A DNA stretch of 64,000 nucleotides, taken from the NCBI GenBank assembly GCA_023935145.1, contig CM043705.1, positions 60,432,584-60,496,583 on the forward strand, written 5' to 3'. Source of the DNA: Bretschneidera sinensis. Lineage: Eukaryota; Streptophyta; Magnoliopsida; Brassicales; Akaniaceae. Numbering within the stretch: position 1 is the stretch's first letter; each line of letters opens with the position of its first letter. This document shows, one piece after another, positions 11,584 to 22,785 of the stretch. The translations under genes were made by a program, and so were the position numbers. The notes under the pieces were generated by a model. The model was not told the origin of the DNA. It saw only the letters and a list, made by a program, of their open reading frames with translations, and made no database searches.

Positions 11584-12642
11584 TTTTAATTGTCAGTGTT
11601 TAACAATTAAAATAATTAAGGAGATGGACTTATTACTACTAATTCATTCATTCTATACAACTCAAAGCCACTTGATTAATTAACTCTTAAATACTGCTGT
11701 AGTTGTGGAGTAATTAAGCTACTTGATTTATAGCTTTATAGATGATAATAATTATGTAGTCCGTAAAACATGTAGAGAGAAAAGAAATGATTACTCATCT
11801 TCATTTTTCGCCCATTTACTTTTACGTTGCACTTAAGAATATATTAATTGGTAACTGATTTGTTGAGCTCGAGCTTAATTTTCCGTGAGTTTGAGATCAT
11901 AAATTTTTTTCCATTTAATTGGTAGAAGTTTAACTTTAATTATTATAACAAAAAAAAAGAACTTAATGCAAATAGCCTTGGATTTTCTTCTCTTTCCTTT
12001 TTTATTGTATTCATGTTTCGGTTTCCATTCATATTTTTTTGGGTAATTTCATTTTGATTCCATGCGATTATTTGTTTTTCACTTTCTCCACTATGAATGT
12101 GGTTTAAAACCAATAAAGAATTAGGAACATCTCGGATAAATGTCATACATCTCACATAACAGCAAATATCAAATATCAAATTCCGTAGTTTGAAAACAAA
12201 ATCCAAAAAATGGAAGCTAATGACATTTTACGCAAGTCTTTCATAAATTATAATATATACAAATCATGTACTCGTGCAATGCACGTGCCAACACTATAGT
12301 ACTGTTGTTATAGTTAATATTTTAAATTAATTTTGTTACTAATGGGAGAAATTAATTTATTTAAAAATTAATATGTTATTTGAATTGTATTAGGCAAATA
12401 AACACGAGGAAACTATTATTTTAAGTGATTTAAGATTAATGTGTACCTGAATTTTGAATGTATATAAACTTCTTTCAAGACAATGATTTTTTTAAATAAA
12501 ATTTTTGGGTCGCTATTTTAATTTGAAATGAAGTAGATTTATTTTTTTCTTTTTAATTTTTCATATTAAATCAAATAATTACAATATGTGTAAGGTAAAT
12601 GAAATGTTCAGCATCTCAACATTACCTACATGAATGTTGTCA

Positions 12643-12692
<50 letters not shown>

Positions 12693-13713
12693 TACATTAC
12701 TGTCTTCTCAGAAGTTATGGAGTAATATTTATATCTAAAAAAATAATTACAATGCTTAGATAGACTACTAAATTGTGTAGATGAATTCTTTTTCTATATA
12801 GAATTAAATCTTTTTTCGAGAGGAATTAGATGAATATTCTAATAAGATAAAGGAAAATCTTTTAAAAAAGCAGAACTCACAGCATCAAATATTCAATAGG
12901 AATGACAATGGAGCGGATTTGAACCTCTACCACCATCTTAGCTAACATACATATGGCCGGATTCAGTGCAACCTCTAGGAGTAAGCCAGAAAAGCAAGAG
13001 TTAAATGTAAAATAAATTGATTGTTTAATTTGTAAAAGATTTACAATTGTATAAGTAAAATCAAATTTTAATTCTGCGAAGAGAAGAAGATATCGATTTA
13101 ATATATTTAACTACGTACATAGTAGTACTGTCTTATCAAAAGATAAATTAGATACAGTACTTTTTATTTGGAAGACCTTTTGTTCGTATAGAATACTAAA
13201 TTGTGTAGAAGACTGGCTTAATTTCATAAAATAAAACTAAATCCCGTCAGTCTGATGAAAAAGAAAACCTTGCTTCTTCAAGTCCTTCTTTCTCTCCATT
13301 ATGTTAACATTTTCTTAATTCATATTTAATTGCGTACATAGTAATTCTTGCTCAATGGAAGAAGGCAACAATAGTGATTTTTCAACACAAATTCCTTTAT
13401 GGTACGCTGACGGGACTTAATTAGCTGCTTTCAAATTATTATTTTATCATTTAATGACATGTACGTCACTGAAAAAACAAAAGAGCTTTGTGGAAGAAGC
13501 AATTTCTACTGCAGAAATAGCCTCTCCCATCTTTTAATTCTTTTTCTTAGGTTTTTGTACACTATTTAGCCATTAACTTGTACATGTAAGCGGGAATAAG
13601 ATTTTATATAATTTAGTTAGATTTTGATGAGTTATTCATTAAGGAACAAGGTAGGAATTACAAGTTTGTTTCATGTTATGCTTTCTTGTGGAAAACTTTG
13701 ATTGGAAAATAAT
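11584..13713. other. Intergenic spacer downstream of copy D type
   Basis: This is the diverged version of the array spacer, alignable to the other spacers but with many substitutions and small indels. It holds the small-ORF relic at 12953-13015 (20 codons) and an AT microsatellite. No gene is seen. Confidence 0.6.
12644..12688. repeat. (AT)n microsatellite
   Basis: This is an uninterrupted run of about 22 AT dinucleotides. The matching place in the duplicated block (near 59002) has only a short ATATATAT stretch, so the tract lengthened or shortened after the segmental duplication. Confidence 0.9.
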
Positions 13714-13799
13714 CTAGTTCTGAAGTAGAGTTGCGTATAGGAGTTCATTCCAGTTATCCGGAAGTCCAGGGAGACAACAAGGGTTTCTCCATGACTGTA
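13714..13799 (-). pseudogene. TBL: TBL exon 5 stub, cut by CACTA insertion
   Basis: The minus strand reads [20 protein letters not shown] then TAG at 13714-13716, which is the extreme C-terminus of the TBL protein. The frame is lost upstream of CLPG and the CACTA terminus begins at 13800, so the DxxH motif is not intact. The identical arrangement occurs at 60036-60121. Confidence 0.8.
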
Positions 13800-14095
13800 C
13801 ACTACAAGACAAAAGGTCATCACCGGCGCTTTTTGTTTTTTTTTGCATATTTCGACGCTTTAAAGTGCTGCAATATGCATATTTTTTCGGAAGCGCCACT
13901 ATATGCCGGCTCTATATTGCGGCGCTTCTAAGCGCCGATATATTTCGGTCCTTTTAAGCGCCGATATATTTCGGTCCTTTTAAGTGCCGAAATACACCGG
14001 TGCTTAAAAGCGCCAAAATACACCGGCGCTTAAAAGTGCCACTATATTACGGTCATATTATGCATATTGCGGCACTTTTAAGCGCCGCTAAAAGT
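13800..14095. repeat. CACTA terminal inverted repeat and subterminal repeat array
   Basis: After the CACTA end, short motifs of the type GGCGCTT and AAGCGCC recur in both orientations roughly every 15-35 bp, mixed with TATATTGCGG and AAATACACCGG variants. CACTA subterminal regions of this kind are known binding sites for the element's own TNPA/Ptta-like protein. That role is inferred here. Confidence 0.75.
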
Positions 14096-14365
14096 GATTT
14101 TAATTATGTTTTTTACGTTATTTTGGCTTAAATATCAACACTAATACCCTTCAATAAATAAAATGTAACATCAAATCCATAAAATTTGAAATGTTCTTCA
14201 ATATAGAAAATGTGTCATCAAATAACCATAAAAATTCTATTAATCAATACAAAAGTCATTTCATTTACACAAAAAATAATCATAGTTAACATATAAAATT
14301 CATACAAAACAAAATAATAGAATGTAGTCTGAAAAATTATTTTACCATCACACTTGACATCAATC

Positions 14366-17300
14366 ATGAGGTCCTCTATTAACCAACTGTTGTAGTAAAG
14401 ACTTCAGCTCATCAACTTAGGATTGCATACTGTTCATTTGATCATCGTGCTTCGCTGTTATTTATTGAATCTGATGCGTCTGCTGTTATCTCTGATACAC
14501 ATACTGTTTAATCTGATGCGCATGTTGTTGATTGTTTTCTTCTATTTGTGCTTTTAGACTATTTATCTCTTCAGCATAAGCCCTCCCATATCATTCCTAA
14601 TTTGAGCCGAAAATCCATACACAGCAGAGGGTGTAACTCCAAACCCTTGACCTTGGACACGACTGGAACTCTCTTCACCTATAAGCTTGGTGAAGACTTC
14701 ATTTTGTATTGCTAAATTATTGCTAGCATCAGAGGATCCTGAAGCTGCAACAAGTTCAACAACACGAGCTTCAGCTGTCACCTACAATTAGGAAACAATA
14801 AAGATTAAATGCCCCCAAATATTATGCAGCGAAAGTATCATAACAGAAAAGTTGCTTATAAGATTTTATAGAAAAACGGGCAGAGTTCCCCCTATATTTC
14901 CATAAAACCTCCTGCAAAGGAAAAACAAAAATACAGTTCAATGCTTATTTTCCATCTATATTTCCATAATACATTTTATATATGTATTAATAACAGACAT
15001 AGGAAGAACCGCAAGCATATTTCCTAAAAAAAAAAAAAAAAGATAAAGCATATTTGCTGCCTTTCTGTCAAACTATTATGCGTTACTCATACTAAAATCT
15101 TTTCAAATCACAAAGGGAGACGTGGCACAAATAAAGCCTTCATCAAAAGATCAATAATAAGGTAGCAATGCTAGTTGTATTTACTCATACTAACATCTTT
15201 AAGAAGATACTAACATCATAAAACCAGAAAAAAAAAAAAAATCAAGAAATTGATGAAAATATATGTGTTTTAAAGTCTAAAGACAGTTAAACATTTATAG
15301 TTACAATCTAAATTCTAAATTCTAGTTGATAATTGGAATAAACTTGTCTGCAATAAAAAGAACTGCCATGAGCATACAATCAATTGATTCTTAATGAAAA
15401 ACCACACTGAACAATTTGAGAATAAAGATTTCTGTTAAAATAAATACTATCAATAAGCAACTACACCCCAACTAAAATCAAAGCCTGAAGCAACCAAGAA
15501 ACAAAGCTGCAACAAAAGTTCCCTAACATTACAGAGCAAGCTTAAGCTGCTGAAAAAGTGGTTCCACCAAGACAATGTAAAACTGCTACCAGATAAGGGC
15601 AGTAACAACCGAAAAGTTCCAACAGACAAAACAGACAGCTGCAAGAACTTAGCAGAGAGAAAAATCGATACGAAAAAAATCAATACAAGTTCCAGGACAA
15701 TAGATGATACTTTTACATCTCAAATGTTGGAGTGATTTGATGAATGGTTGCAAATTTGCAACATGTTAATACAAGTTGTAGTTCTTATAGTGAATAGAAA
15801 ATGTGTTACTTTGATAATAGAATTTTCTTTTATTTTGTGCAGGTTGTATTTTTCAGCACTAGAGCATATATAAGCTTCATCAAGCCTAATCAGGCAATGT
15901 GGTACCGGGCTTGCAAAACTTGGAACAAGAAAGTGACTGAGGCTATTGGTTCTAGGTATTGGTGTGAAGGGTGCCAGAAGAATGATCAAGAATGCAGTTT
16001 AAGGTGAGAGACTTCAGATATTTAAGTAATCATAATTTATACACATAATGGGTATTCATTAAGCTTTTCATGTATTTCTTATGGTAATAAAGTCTTTGGT
16101 CTCTTTTCAGATATATAATGGTAGTGAAAGTCTCTGATGCAAGTGGTGAAGCTTGGGTTTCTATAGTCAACGAAGAAGCAGAGAGGATCATTGGGTGTTC
16201 TGCCAATGAGCTTGATAAACTGAAATCTCAGGTCAGCTACCAATGAAATTAATCTACTTCCAACAAGCAAAGAAGATTGTCAAGTAATTTATAATTTTTA
16301 TCTTCTTATCATTTACAGGATGGAGAAGAAAATGGATACCAACTGAAACTCAAACAAGCTACTTGGGTTCCTCATCTTTTTCGGGTCAGTGTTGCTCAGA
16401 ATGAATACAATAGTGAGAAGAAGCAAAGGATAATTGTCAGGGCAGTTGCCCCAGTTGATTTTGCTACTGAATCAAAATTTTTACTTGAAGAGATATCAAA
16501 GATCAATCTCCATATAAAGCAAGCAAAAACTCAAAGGACTACAGCATCCAAACAACGAAAGAAACACGAATCCCTGGAATAAAATGCAGCCAAAACCAAT
16601 TAACAGAAGCACTCTCAGAAAGATCCGCTACGGCCTTTCGAAGCAACAAGAACTAGCAAACTAGATAAAACCAACTCATTGACAACCATTGTATAACTTC
16701 AATTCAACAACTTAAGCAAAATAAGGCAAAATAGCAAACAGAACTGTCCAAAGCATAGCAATTCTCTACGGAAAAAGATACAAACATCTATACTGCAACT
16801 ATACTAACATCCACAATCAGCACCCTAAGACCAAGTTCATACCAAAAATACCAACAATCCCGTGATAAGACAAAGATTTTTGAAAATAAAACGTTAATTA
16901 AACCAGCCAACAACTCCAAATTGTCACCAAGGCGGGTTGCCAAATAATACTAAGGGTTAGTTGGTAAATCAGAAGGTTGAGTTATAACTTAAGGCCAACA
17001 GTGTTATATCTCAAAAGCCAACATTTCCCACAATGACCCAACATCACTCATTTGAATGAGTGATACAAAGAAACATGCATCAAAACTAGAGTATAATCCA
17101 ACAACGATAAGAGTAAGTTAATTACTATTGTTAACTATCATACATAAAACCATCATATACGTAAGTGAACTTAGCACAAATTGTCATGATGCTTCATCAA
17201 TGAAAGTTTCATCCTTGTGTTTATGAGTTGCAGCAAAAAACTCTACGCGCCCGGGCTCATTTCCATGTTTCATCTCCTACCATTTATGAAAAGAGTTCAA

Positions 17301-18475
17301 ACAATTTCTCAATACACTGCACCTCAAATGAAAGATTGGATGAATGAAGGAAATCAACTCATATATTCATCCCGTCTTCTTGCAAAACTCTTTAAACCAG
17401 TCGTGTGAGGACATTGTTGTCTTTCATGTGCCGCTATCCCTATAGTAAAATATTTCTACAACAATAATAAACCAATTGAATAATAAGTCATTATTAAAAA
17501 ATAGAAACAATGAGAATCCAAATGAACATAATTATGAAAATTCAACCTCACTCTGCTCAGAGAACTAGTAGTTCACCAGTTGCTTCCATTGGTCTTGATC
17601 TACTCCTTTTGGAACATTATTGCTCAAAACTTGTTGTTTTGTTTTGTTCCTCACGTGGTCCCTTTTAAGCACATATCGGTAGTCCTTCCATTTTTTCCCT
17701 ATCATCCTCAATAAAATTTTGTCTATCGCCTCAATCATAGAGTAATGGAACTTCCTCTACCACAAAGAAAGGAAATCGATGTCAAATAAGCATTTTTGGT
17801 GTTAGGGATTATGCATGTACAACACCACAAAAACAAAAACAAACAAAAAAGAATTGGAAGAAAACCCGAAATTAAGTTGTTGTTACTTACCCGAATCAAT
17901 AAAACAATGTCTTTCTTGTAGTTAGAAGGGACTTTCTTCCAATCCGTGTAATTAAGCGGACAAAGGTTCCCTCTCTTTGCAACCTTGCCCAACCAACTAC
18001 TTAATATTTGGCCGCCTTTTTTAATAATTTGATTATGTGCATTGAAGTGGACCACAATTTTTTCCCCACGTTCAAGGGACCACACATGTGAGGTTCTTAG
18101 GACACATGTTTGCTTCCTCACCCTCCCTTCAGAATCTATACATTGAAAACATAAATTTTATAATTAGTATAACAATGTGATATCGAACTAGTTATAAAGA
18201 GAATGTGTTATAAGACAAAAATTACAAATTATCTCATATTGTTCACTATCATTGTTTTCACTTTCCGTTGTTATTGGCTCGGTCTCAGAATCATTTTGCG
18301 AGTCATGATCATCATCAAAGTGATACTCATGCTCATGGTTAATATCTTCTTGATGGTGTGAAGACCAAGCTAGAGACTGCTTTGACATGTTATCTCTGAC
18401 TGAGGGAGGAATATATTTTGACCTAAACATCTTGCCATCTGTATACATAAAAACATAAAAAAGATTATATCTCAC
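14366..18475 (-). pseudogene. Ptta/En-Spm Transposase_24-like gene, degenerate, interrupted by an RPA1 fragment
   Basis: The minus strand is read from right to left. Segments include an acidic region (18188-18475) and an exon at about 17890-18121 with GEKIVVHFNAHNQIIKKGG and CPLNYTDWKKVP, the typical Transposase_24 core, ending at a GTAAGT donor. The next exon (about 17560-17755) carries KKWKDYR and QWKQLVNY, with TAG at 17565-17567 where Trp is expected. Then comes an EPGRVEFF exon near 17190-17275 with an in-frame TGA, and the C-terminus at 14563-14781 with QGFGVTPSAVYG. A Gln-rich coiled-coil tail follows (about 14366-14562), reached only by a frameshift. Order and motifs match the second gene of plant CACTA elements, which binds the subterminal repeats. 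It is broken by several lesions. Confidence 0.7.
15843..16582 (+). CDS. Captured replication protein A large-subunit (RPA1/RPA70) C-terminal fragment, copy 1
   Basis: Three exons keep clean splice sites and one frame: 15843-16003, 16111-16231 and 16319-16582 (TAA at 16580). They encode about 181 residues matching the DBD-C domain of RPA1. These include the AYISFIKPNQAMWY strand, the zinc-ribbon half CEGCQKNDQEC, the YIMVVKVSDASGEAWVS strand and the ESKFLLEEISKI end. In intact RPA1 this domain binds single-stranded DNA in the nucleus. One expected zinc-ligand Cys, just before NKKV, is Trp. No upstream exons for the other OB folds are present. The fragment lies antisense to the transposon genes. 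It is most likely a transduplicated gene piece, and whether it is transcribed is unknown. Confidence 0.75.
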
Positions 18476-18845
18476 ACTATCAAGAATGTATTAAAAGTTA
18501 ACAAGAATTAGAAGAACCACACTTGAAATATAGGAATAGTCAAGGGCTCGCAGCAAATGCAGCAATCAATAACTTCAAAGTACCTGTGAACAAATGAATA
18601 AATTAGTGTTTCAAATAGGATTTAAAGAACAAGCAATAATCAATGATACAACTAAACAAAAATTTACGACATTCTGAAGTAACATTCCACAAACTGTAGG
18701 CAAAAAAGTTCAGGACTCTTGAATTGTGTGATACAAAGCAACAGTAACCCGATAGAATACAATAAAACATTACAAAACTCGTTGACACACATGTGTATCA
18801 CATAAATGCACATCCAGATACAATTACATGGAAATGTACATAAAA

Positions 18846-19880
18846 CTAGTTGGTATCTTCATCAATGTCCATCTTAGCCCAAGTTGAGATACAATCTAAT
18901 TGATCATCTACCACTACATTAGAAGGCATGCACTGATTGTAAGTATCATCATCCTCTTCTTGCATTTTTTCCCCCATTTCATATAGGTCCCTTGGCTTTG
19001 TGATCACAACATGATACCATTCCTTTCTTGTTGGGTCTTTCTCATAAAACACTTGTTTCACTTGAGATGAAATAACGAACGTTTCATCCTTCAATAACTA
19101 ACCAATGTGTATGAACCTATTCAAGTTCACGAGAATGCACCCACTTGCATCTTCCTTTAAACCCCTGGGTGAATTAATATCCACCCAATCACAACAGAAC
19201 AACACAATCTTAAATGTCTCATAGTAATCCAACTCGATGATATCTTTGAGCACACCATAATACATTTTATCATCCGCTACAACAATAACTCTCGAATTCT
19301 GAGATCGTCTAAACCTCTCACGTTCCTTTGTGTGCAATTTAAAACCGTTGATGTTGAATCCATTAAATCTCCTAACAACATTATTCAGACCTCGAGCAAA
19401 GGCAATTATTTCATATGAATAATTGTTATCTACCATCCATGGCACCTAAATATTTTCTAACAATTAATATGAGACAACAACAGTCAATGTTTTATTGAAA
19501 ACACTTATAACATTCGAAGACAATTGTTATTATGCCTAACCTGTCTCATAAGCCACAAGAGAAATTTCTCAACCAACCACTTTTGTTTGAGACTTTGTAT
19601 TGGTCGATTGGAATGGTTGGTTAGTCTTTGAGCAGCCAAAAATTCGCCGTAATAATTGATGTTTTTATCTAACTGTTAGCCATCACAGTGATAACCACAG
19701 ATAATAACAACTCAATTTAAACACATGATTACTAAGTTCCTTTATTGATACTAACCTACAAAGGTCTGAAAGTTTATCATTATGGAGCAACACATAACGA
19801 TGTGCTTGAGCCAATGACATGTCATTGAGCTCAACACTTACAATCTTTCCCATTATTCGTCTACCCGAGGAAAACATATA
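18846..19880 (-). pseudogene. TNP2-type CACTA transposase, C-terminal part with DUF4216-like domain, broken
   Basis: The exon 19098-19445 contains GFKLHTKERERFRRSQNS, YYGVLKDIIELDY and VLFCCDWVDI. After an in-frame TAG (19098-19100) the same frame continues at 18846-19094 with VISSQVKQVFYEKDP and an acidic tail. This is the DUF4216 domain that follows the transposase in TNP2 proteins. Upstream pieces at 19683-19877 (QAHRYVLLHNDKLSDL) and about 19541-19640 (KWLVEKFLLWLMRQ) match the preceding linker, with a GT donor at 19540. The catalytic domain is missing because the element is cut at 19981. Confidence 0.7.
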
Positions 19881-19980
19881 TTCATCCGAATAATTTACAG
19901 TATCATTGTTCCTTTGGGGGCGGTTGAATTTTGTCTCTACACCTTTGAAGTATTGTGAGCAATATATTAGATACTCTTCC

Positions 19981-22267
19981 TGTTGGTATTTGTCTAAAGT
20001 TTAAACATGTCTAAATATGGTTCAAAGATGGTTAAAGTCTAAACCAAGGTTAGAGTTTTAAAATAAAACAAGTTAAAAGACTGAACACATGTGTGTGCAT
20101 CACTTTGGAGCAAGGAAAGGGTAGGCGCACTAGTGTGCGCACTTCAGCACACAAGCAGGAAAAAGTGTGCGCACTGCTGGCACACAGAATAGAGACCCTC
20201 TGACCCGCACTAGTGCCATGCCTCTCCCCACCAGTGCCTCGCTGTCCAGAATAGGCTGCAAGTGTGCTCTGCCCAATGCCATGCCACCCCCTGTTGAGCG
20301 CCTAGGCGCTAGGCACACCAAAGCACACATGGACAGCACGCTTTAACCTCCTCTTGGGTGTGTGGGTGAAAGTTTAAAATGCACAGCTCCATTTAGGATT
20401 GATGGAGGGCCATGGTTAAGTGGCAATCAAGATCTAAGGGTGGAGATTCACTCACAAGAACGGATAAGAAGTGGGTGCACTAAATAAGGGGTTATTTTTA
20501 AGGAATCCTTAGAAAAGAAGGGCATGAAACTGATTATAAGTAGGGATGTTATTTTTAATGAATTATTATTTCTCTACTTGGAGAAAACTAACCCTGCAGG
20601 GGTTAATCCGGAAGTTGTGGATCATCGCATCAATGAGAACTCGGTTTAGGTAGAGCAAATGAGGCAAGAGGGTTCGGACCAGGTAGAGCCCTTGGATGAA
20701 GGCTAAGCTCAAGAAACTCAAGAAGAGGCTGAACAAGAAAAGGTTGATGCAGTAAGTCAGAATGACTACCAGCTCACAAGAGACCAGGGAAGGAGGGTGG
20801 TTAGACCACCTTTGAGATATAGGTTTGCGGATGCTAATGTAGCAGCTCCTTGGATAGAATGAGAGGTTGAACCAGAAACTTACATAGATGCCATGGAGTG
20901 TAAGGATTCGTCAAAGTGGCAGCTGGCTATGGAGAAAAAAATATATTCTTTGATGAAGAACAACTCTTGGGAGTTGGTGCCCAAACCTGAAAAACATAGA
21001 GTTGTGGATTATAAATGGCTCTACAAGATTAAAGAAGGGAATACTCCAGGGGATGAAGTCCGGTATAAAGCTAGGCTGGTGATGAAGGGGTTCACACAAA
21101 AAGAAGGCATAGATTTCACCGAAATCTTCTCACCGGTTGTGAAGTACAAGACGATACGGATGGTGTTAGCATTGGTCGTCCAATTTTATTGGGAAATTGA
21201 GCAAATGGATGTGAAGACAGCATTCTTACACGGAGAGCTTGATGAGACCATTTTCATGAGGCAACAGGAAGGCTATGAGGAAGGAAGGCAAGGAGAGTTA
21301 GTGTGCAAATTGAAGAAATCTCTTTATGGCTTGAAGCAATCACCTCGGCAATGAATAAGAGGTTTGATTCCTTTGTAATCAGCTTAGGTTTCATGAGGAG
21401 CTACTATGATTCATGCTTGTACTATAAGGGGCAGAAGGTTGAGGAAGTGGTGATCATCCTCATCTATGTTGATGATATGTTTCTGGTTAGGAGCAGTATA
21501 GAGAGGATAAAGAAACTGAAGGCTCAACTCAGTGAGGAGTTTGAGATGAAGGATCTTGGCCATGCACAGAAGATCCTTGGGATGTGTATCATTCGGGAAA
21601 GAGAGAGAAACATATTTAAGATCTCTTAAACTTCTTACATAGAGAATATGATATCTAAATTCTCTATGAAAGATAACAAACCAGTCAAGGTTCCCCTTGT
21701 TGGTCATTTCAAGTTCTCCAGCGATCAATGTCTAAGATCGTAGGCGAAAAAGAAAGAAATGGAGAAAGTCCCTTACTCTAGTGCAGTTGGTTCTGTTATG
21801 TTCACCATAGTAAGCACTAGACCTGACATTGCTCATGCAATGAGTGTTCTCAGTAGGTTTATGAGTAATCCCGAAAAGGAGCATTGGTTTGGGATGAAGT
21901 GGTTACTGAGGTACTTGAAGGGAAGCCCAGAAGTAGGGCTGGTTTATGAGAGAGGTAAGTCCATCTGCCTTGAGGGTTTTGTGGATTCAGACTATGGAGC
22001 AGACCGGGATAAAAGGAGATCGATTACCTCCTACTTCTTTAACTTAAATGGATGTTGTGTAAGTTGGAAGGCTCAGTTGCAGCCAGTGGTAGCACTCTCA
22101 ACAACTGAAGCTGAGTACATAGCGGCTACGGAGGCAATTAAGGAAGCTATATGGTGCAAAGGGTTGCAGGAAGAGTTGAAGGTACTGGAGGAGCAGGTTG
22201 TGGTGTTTTCGGATAGTCGAAGTGCATTGCACTTATGTAAGAATCTGGTGTTCCATGAGAGGACAAA
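19981..22267 (+). mobile_element. Truncated Ty1/Copia retrotransposon (partial 5' LTR joined to pol)
   Basis: The element starts with TGTTGGTATTTGTC, the LTR start of the Copia family also seen at 40358-41103 and 43645-49086, in the opposite orientation. LTR sequence runs to about 20490 and then jumps directly into the integrase C-terminus, so gag, protease and most of integrase are missing. Reverse transcriptase and RNase H follow. At about 22263 the sequence returns abruptly to TBL intron 3. There is no 3' LTR. The left side replaces the end of the CACTA element. Confidence 0.8.
20491..22262 (+). pseudogene. Copia pol fragment (integrase end, reverse transcriptase, RNase H)
   Basis: Integrase tail motifs (LIISRDVIFNE) begin near 20530. 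The RT ORF (20893-21354) has KWLYKIK, YKARLVMKGFTQ, FSPVVKYKTIR, QMDVKTAFLHGEL and KSLYGLKQSPRQ. It then shifts frame, and 21303-21629 holds the YVDDM catalytic box. RNase H (21759-22274) has STRPDIAHAMSVLSRFM, DSDYGADRDKRRS and STTEAEYIAATEA. In-frame stops and at least one frameshift make it non-functional. It is a relic of a retrotransposon polyprotein with no host role apparent. Confidence 0.85.
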
Positions 22268-22785
22268 ATTGTAAAAGGGTAAAAAATTCCATCATCGAGA
22301 ATTAACTTGTTCAATTTCCAGAAATTGACAAAAAAAATTCCTCGAAATATTACCTATCTATTCATGGAAATTGAAGGAATTTTCGAAATATCACACAAAT
22401 TCAGAATTTTATTGGAAAATCCTGAGTTATTTGGTAAAACGATATGAAATGGTCAAGATGCGTGGAAATTTGAAATTTCAACGAGATTGTGATCCTCGTA
22501 TGCAAGGTCAGAGTGAACAACTCAGAAATCATGTGATGAACCAATGTAATGGAAAAGATCCTGGTATATATATAAGGTTCTATAAAACCAAAAGTAACTT
22601 CAACTAATATTTTTGAAGGATAGACACCTGAGATTGCGGTTCAAGGGAATCAATTTTCTTTTTTAATAGAATTCAATCTATGAACACAAACATATGAAGA
22701 GGGTATATATGATTGATTGCACTTTTCAGTTAAAAAAAATCCTCAATATTTAGAGACACAAATCAAGTGTTAACGAAAAACTTAC

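Larger units (their letters stand above)
13800..19980 (-). mobile_element. CACTA (En/Spm) transposon, copy 1, truncated at its other end
   Basis: One terminus, CACTACAAGACAAAAGG, begins at 13800 inside a TBL exon. It is followed by GC-rich subterminal repeats to about 14090. Transposon genes run on the minus strand: a Ptta/Transposase_24-type second gene and the C-terminal part of a TNP2-type transposase gene with a DUF4216-like segment. The catalytic Transposase_21 part and the other CACTA end are missing, because Copia LTR sequence starts at 19981. A plus-strand RPA1 gene fragment sits inside the element. All transposon genes carry stops, so the element is not autonomous. The immediate 3 bp (GTA) could be one half of the target duplication, but the partner is lost. 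Confidence 0.8.

Noticed and set aside
13825..14095. A CRISPR-like or satellite array in the GC-rich repeat zone
   Set aside because: Units are short, inverted and irregular, located right behind a CACTA terminus. This is the expected subterminal repeat structure, and the DNA is plant nuclear.
13800..19980. A Helitron, because plant Helitrons often carry RPA-like genes
   Set aside because: The end is CACTACAAG with subterminal repeats, and the accompanying genes are Transposase_24 and DUF4216 type. No Rep/helicase motif or CTRR hairpin end was seen. The RPA1 piece has introns and is a capture.
20130..20339. GC-rich ORF with GRGMALVRVRGS-like sequence
   Set aside because: It falls inside the partial Copia LTR. 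The matching parts of the other LTRs (about 40740-41000) do not keep the frame.
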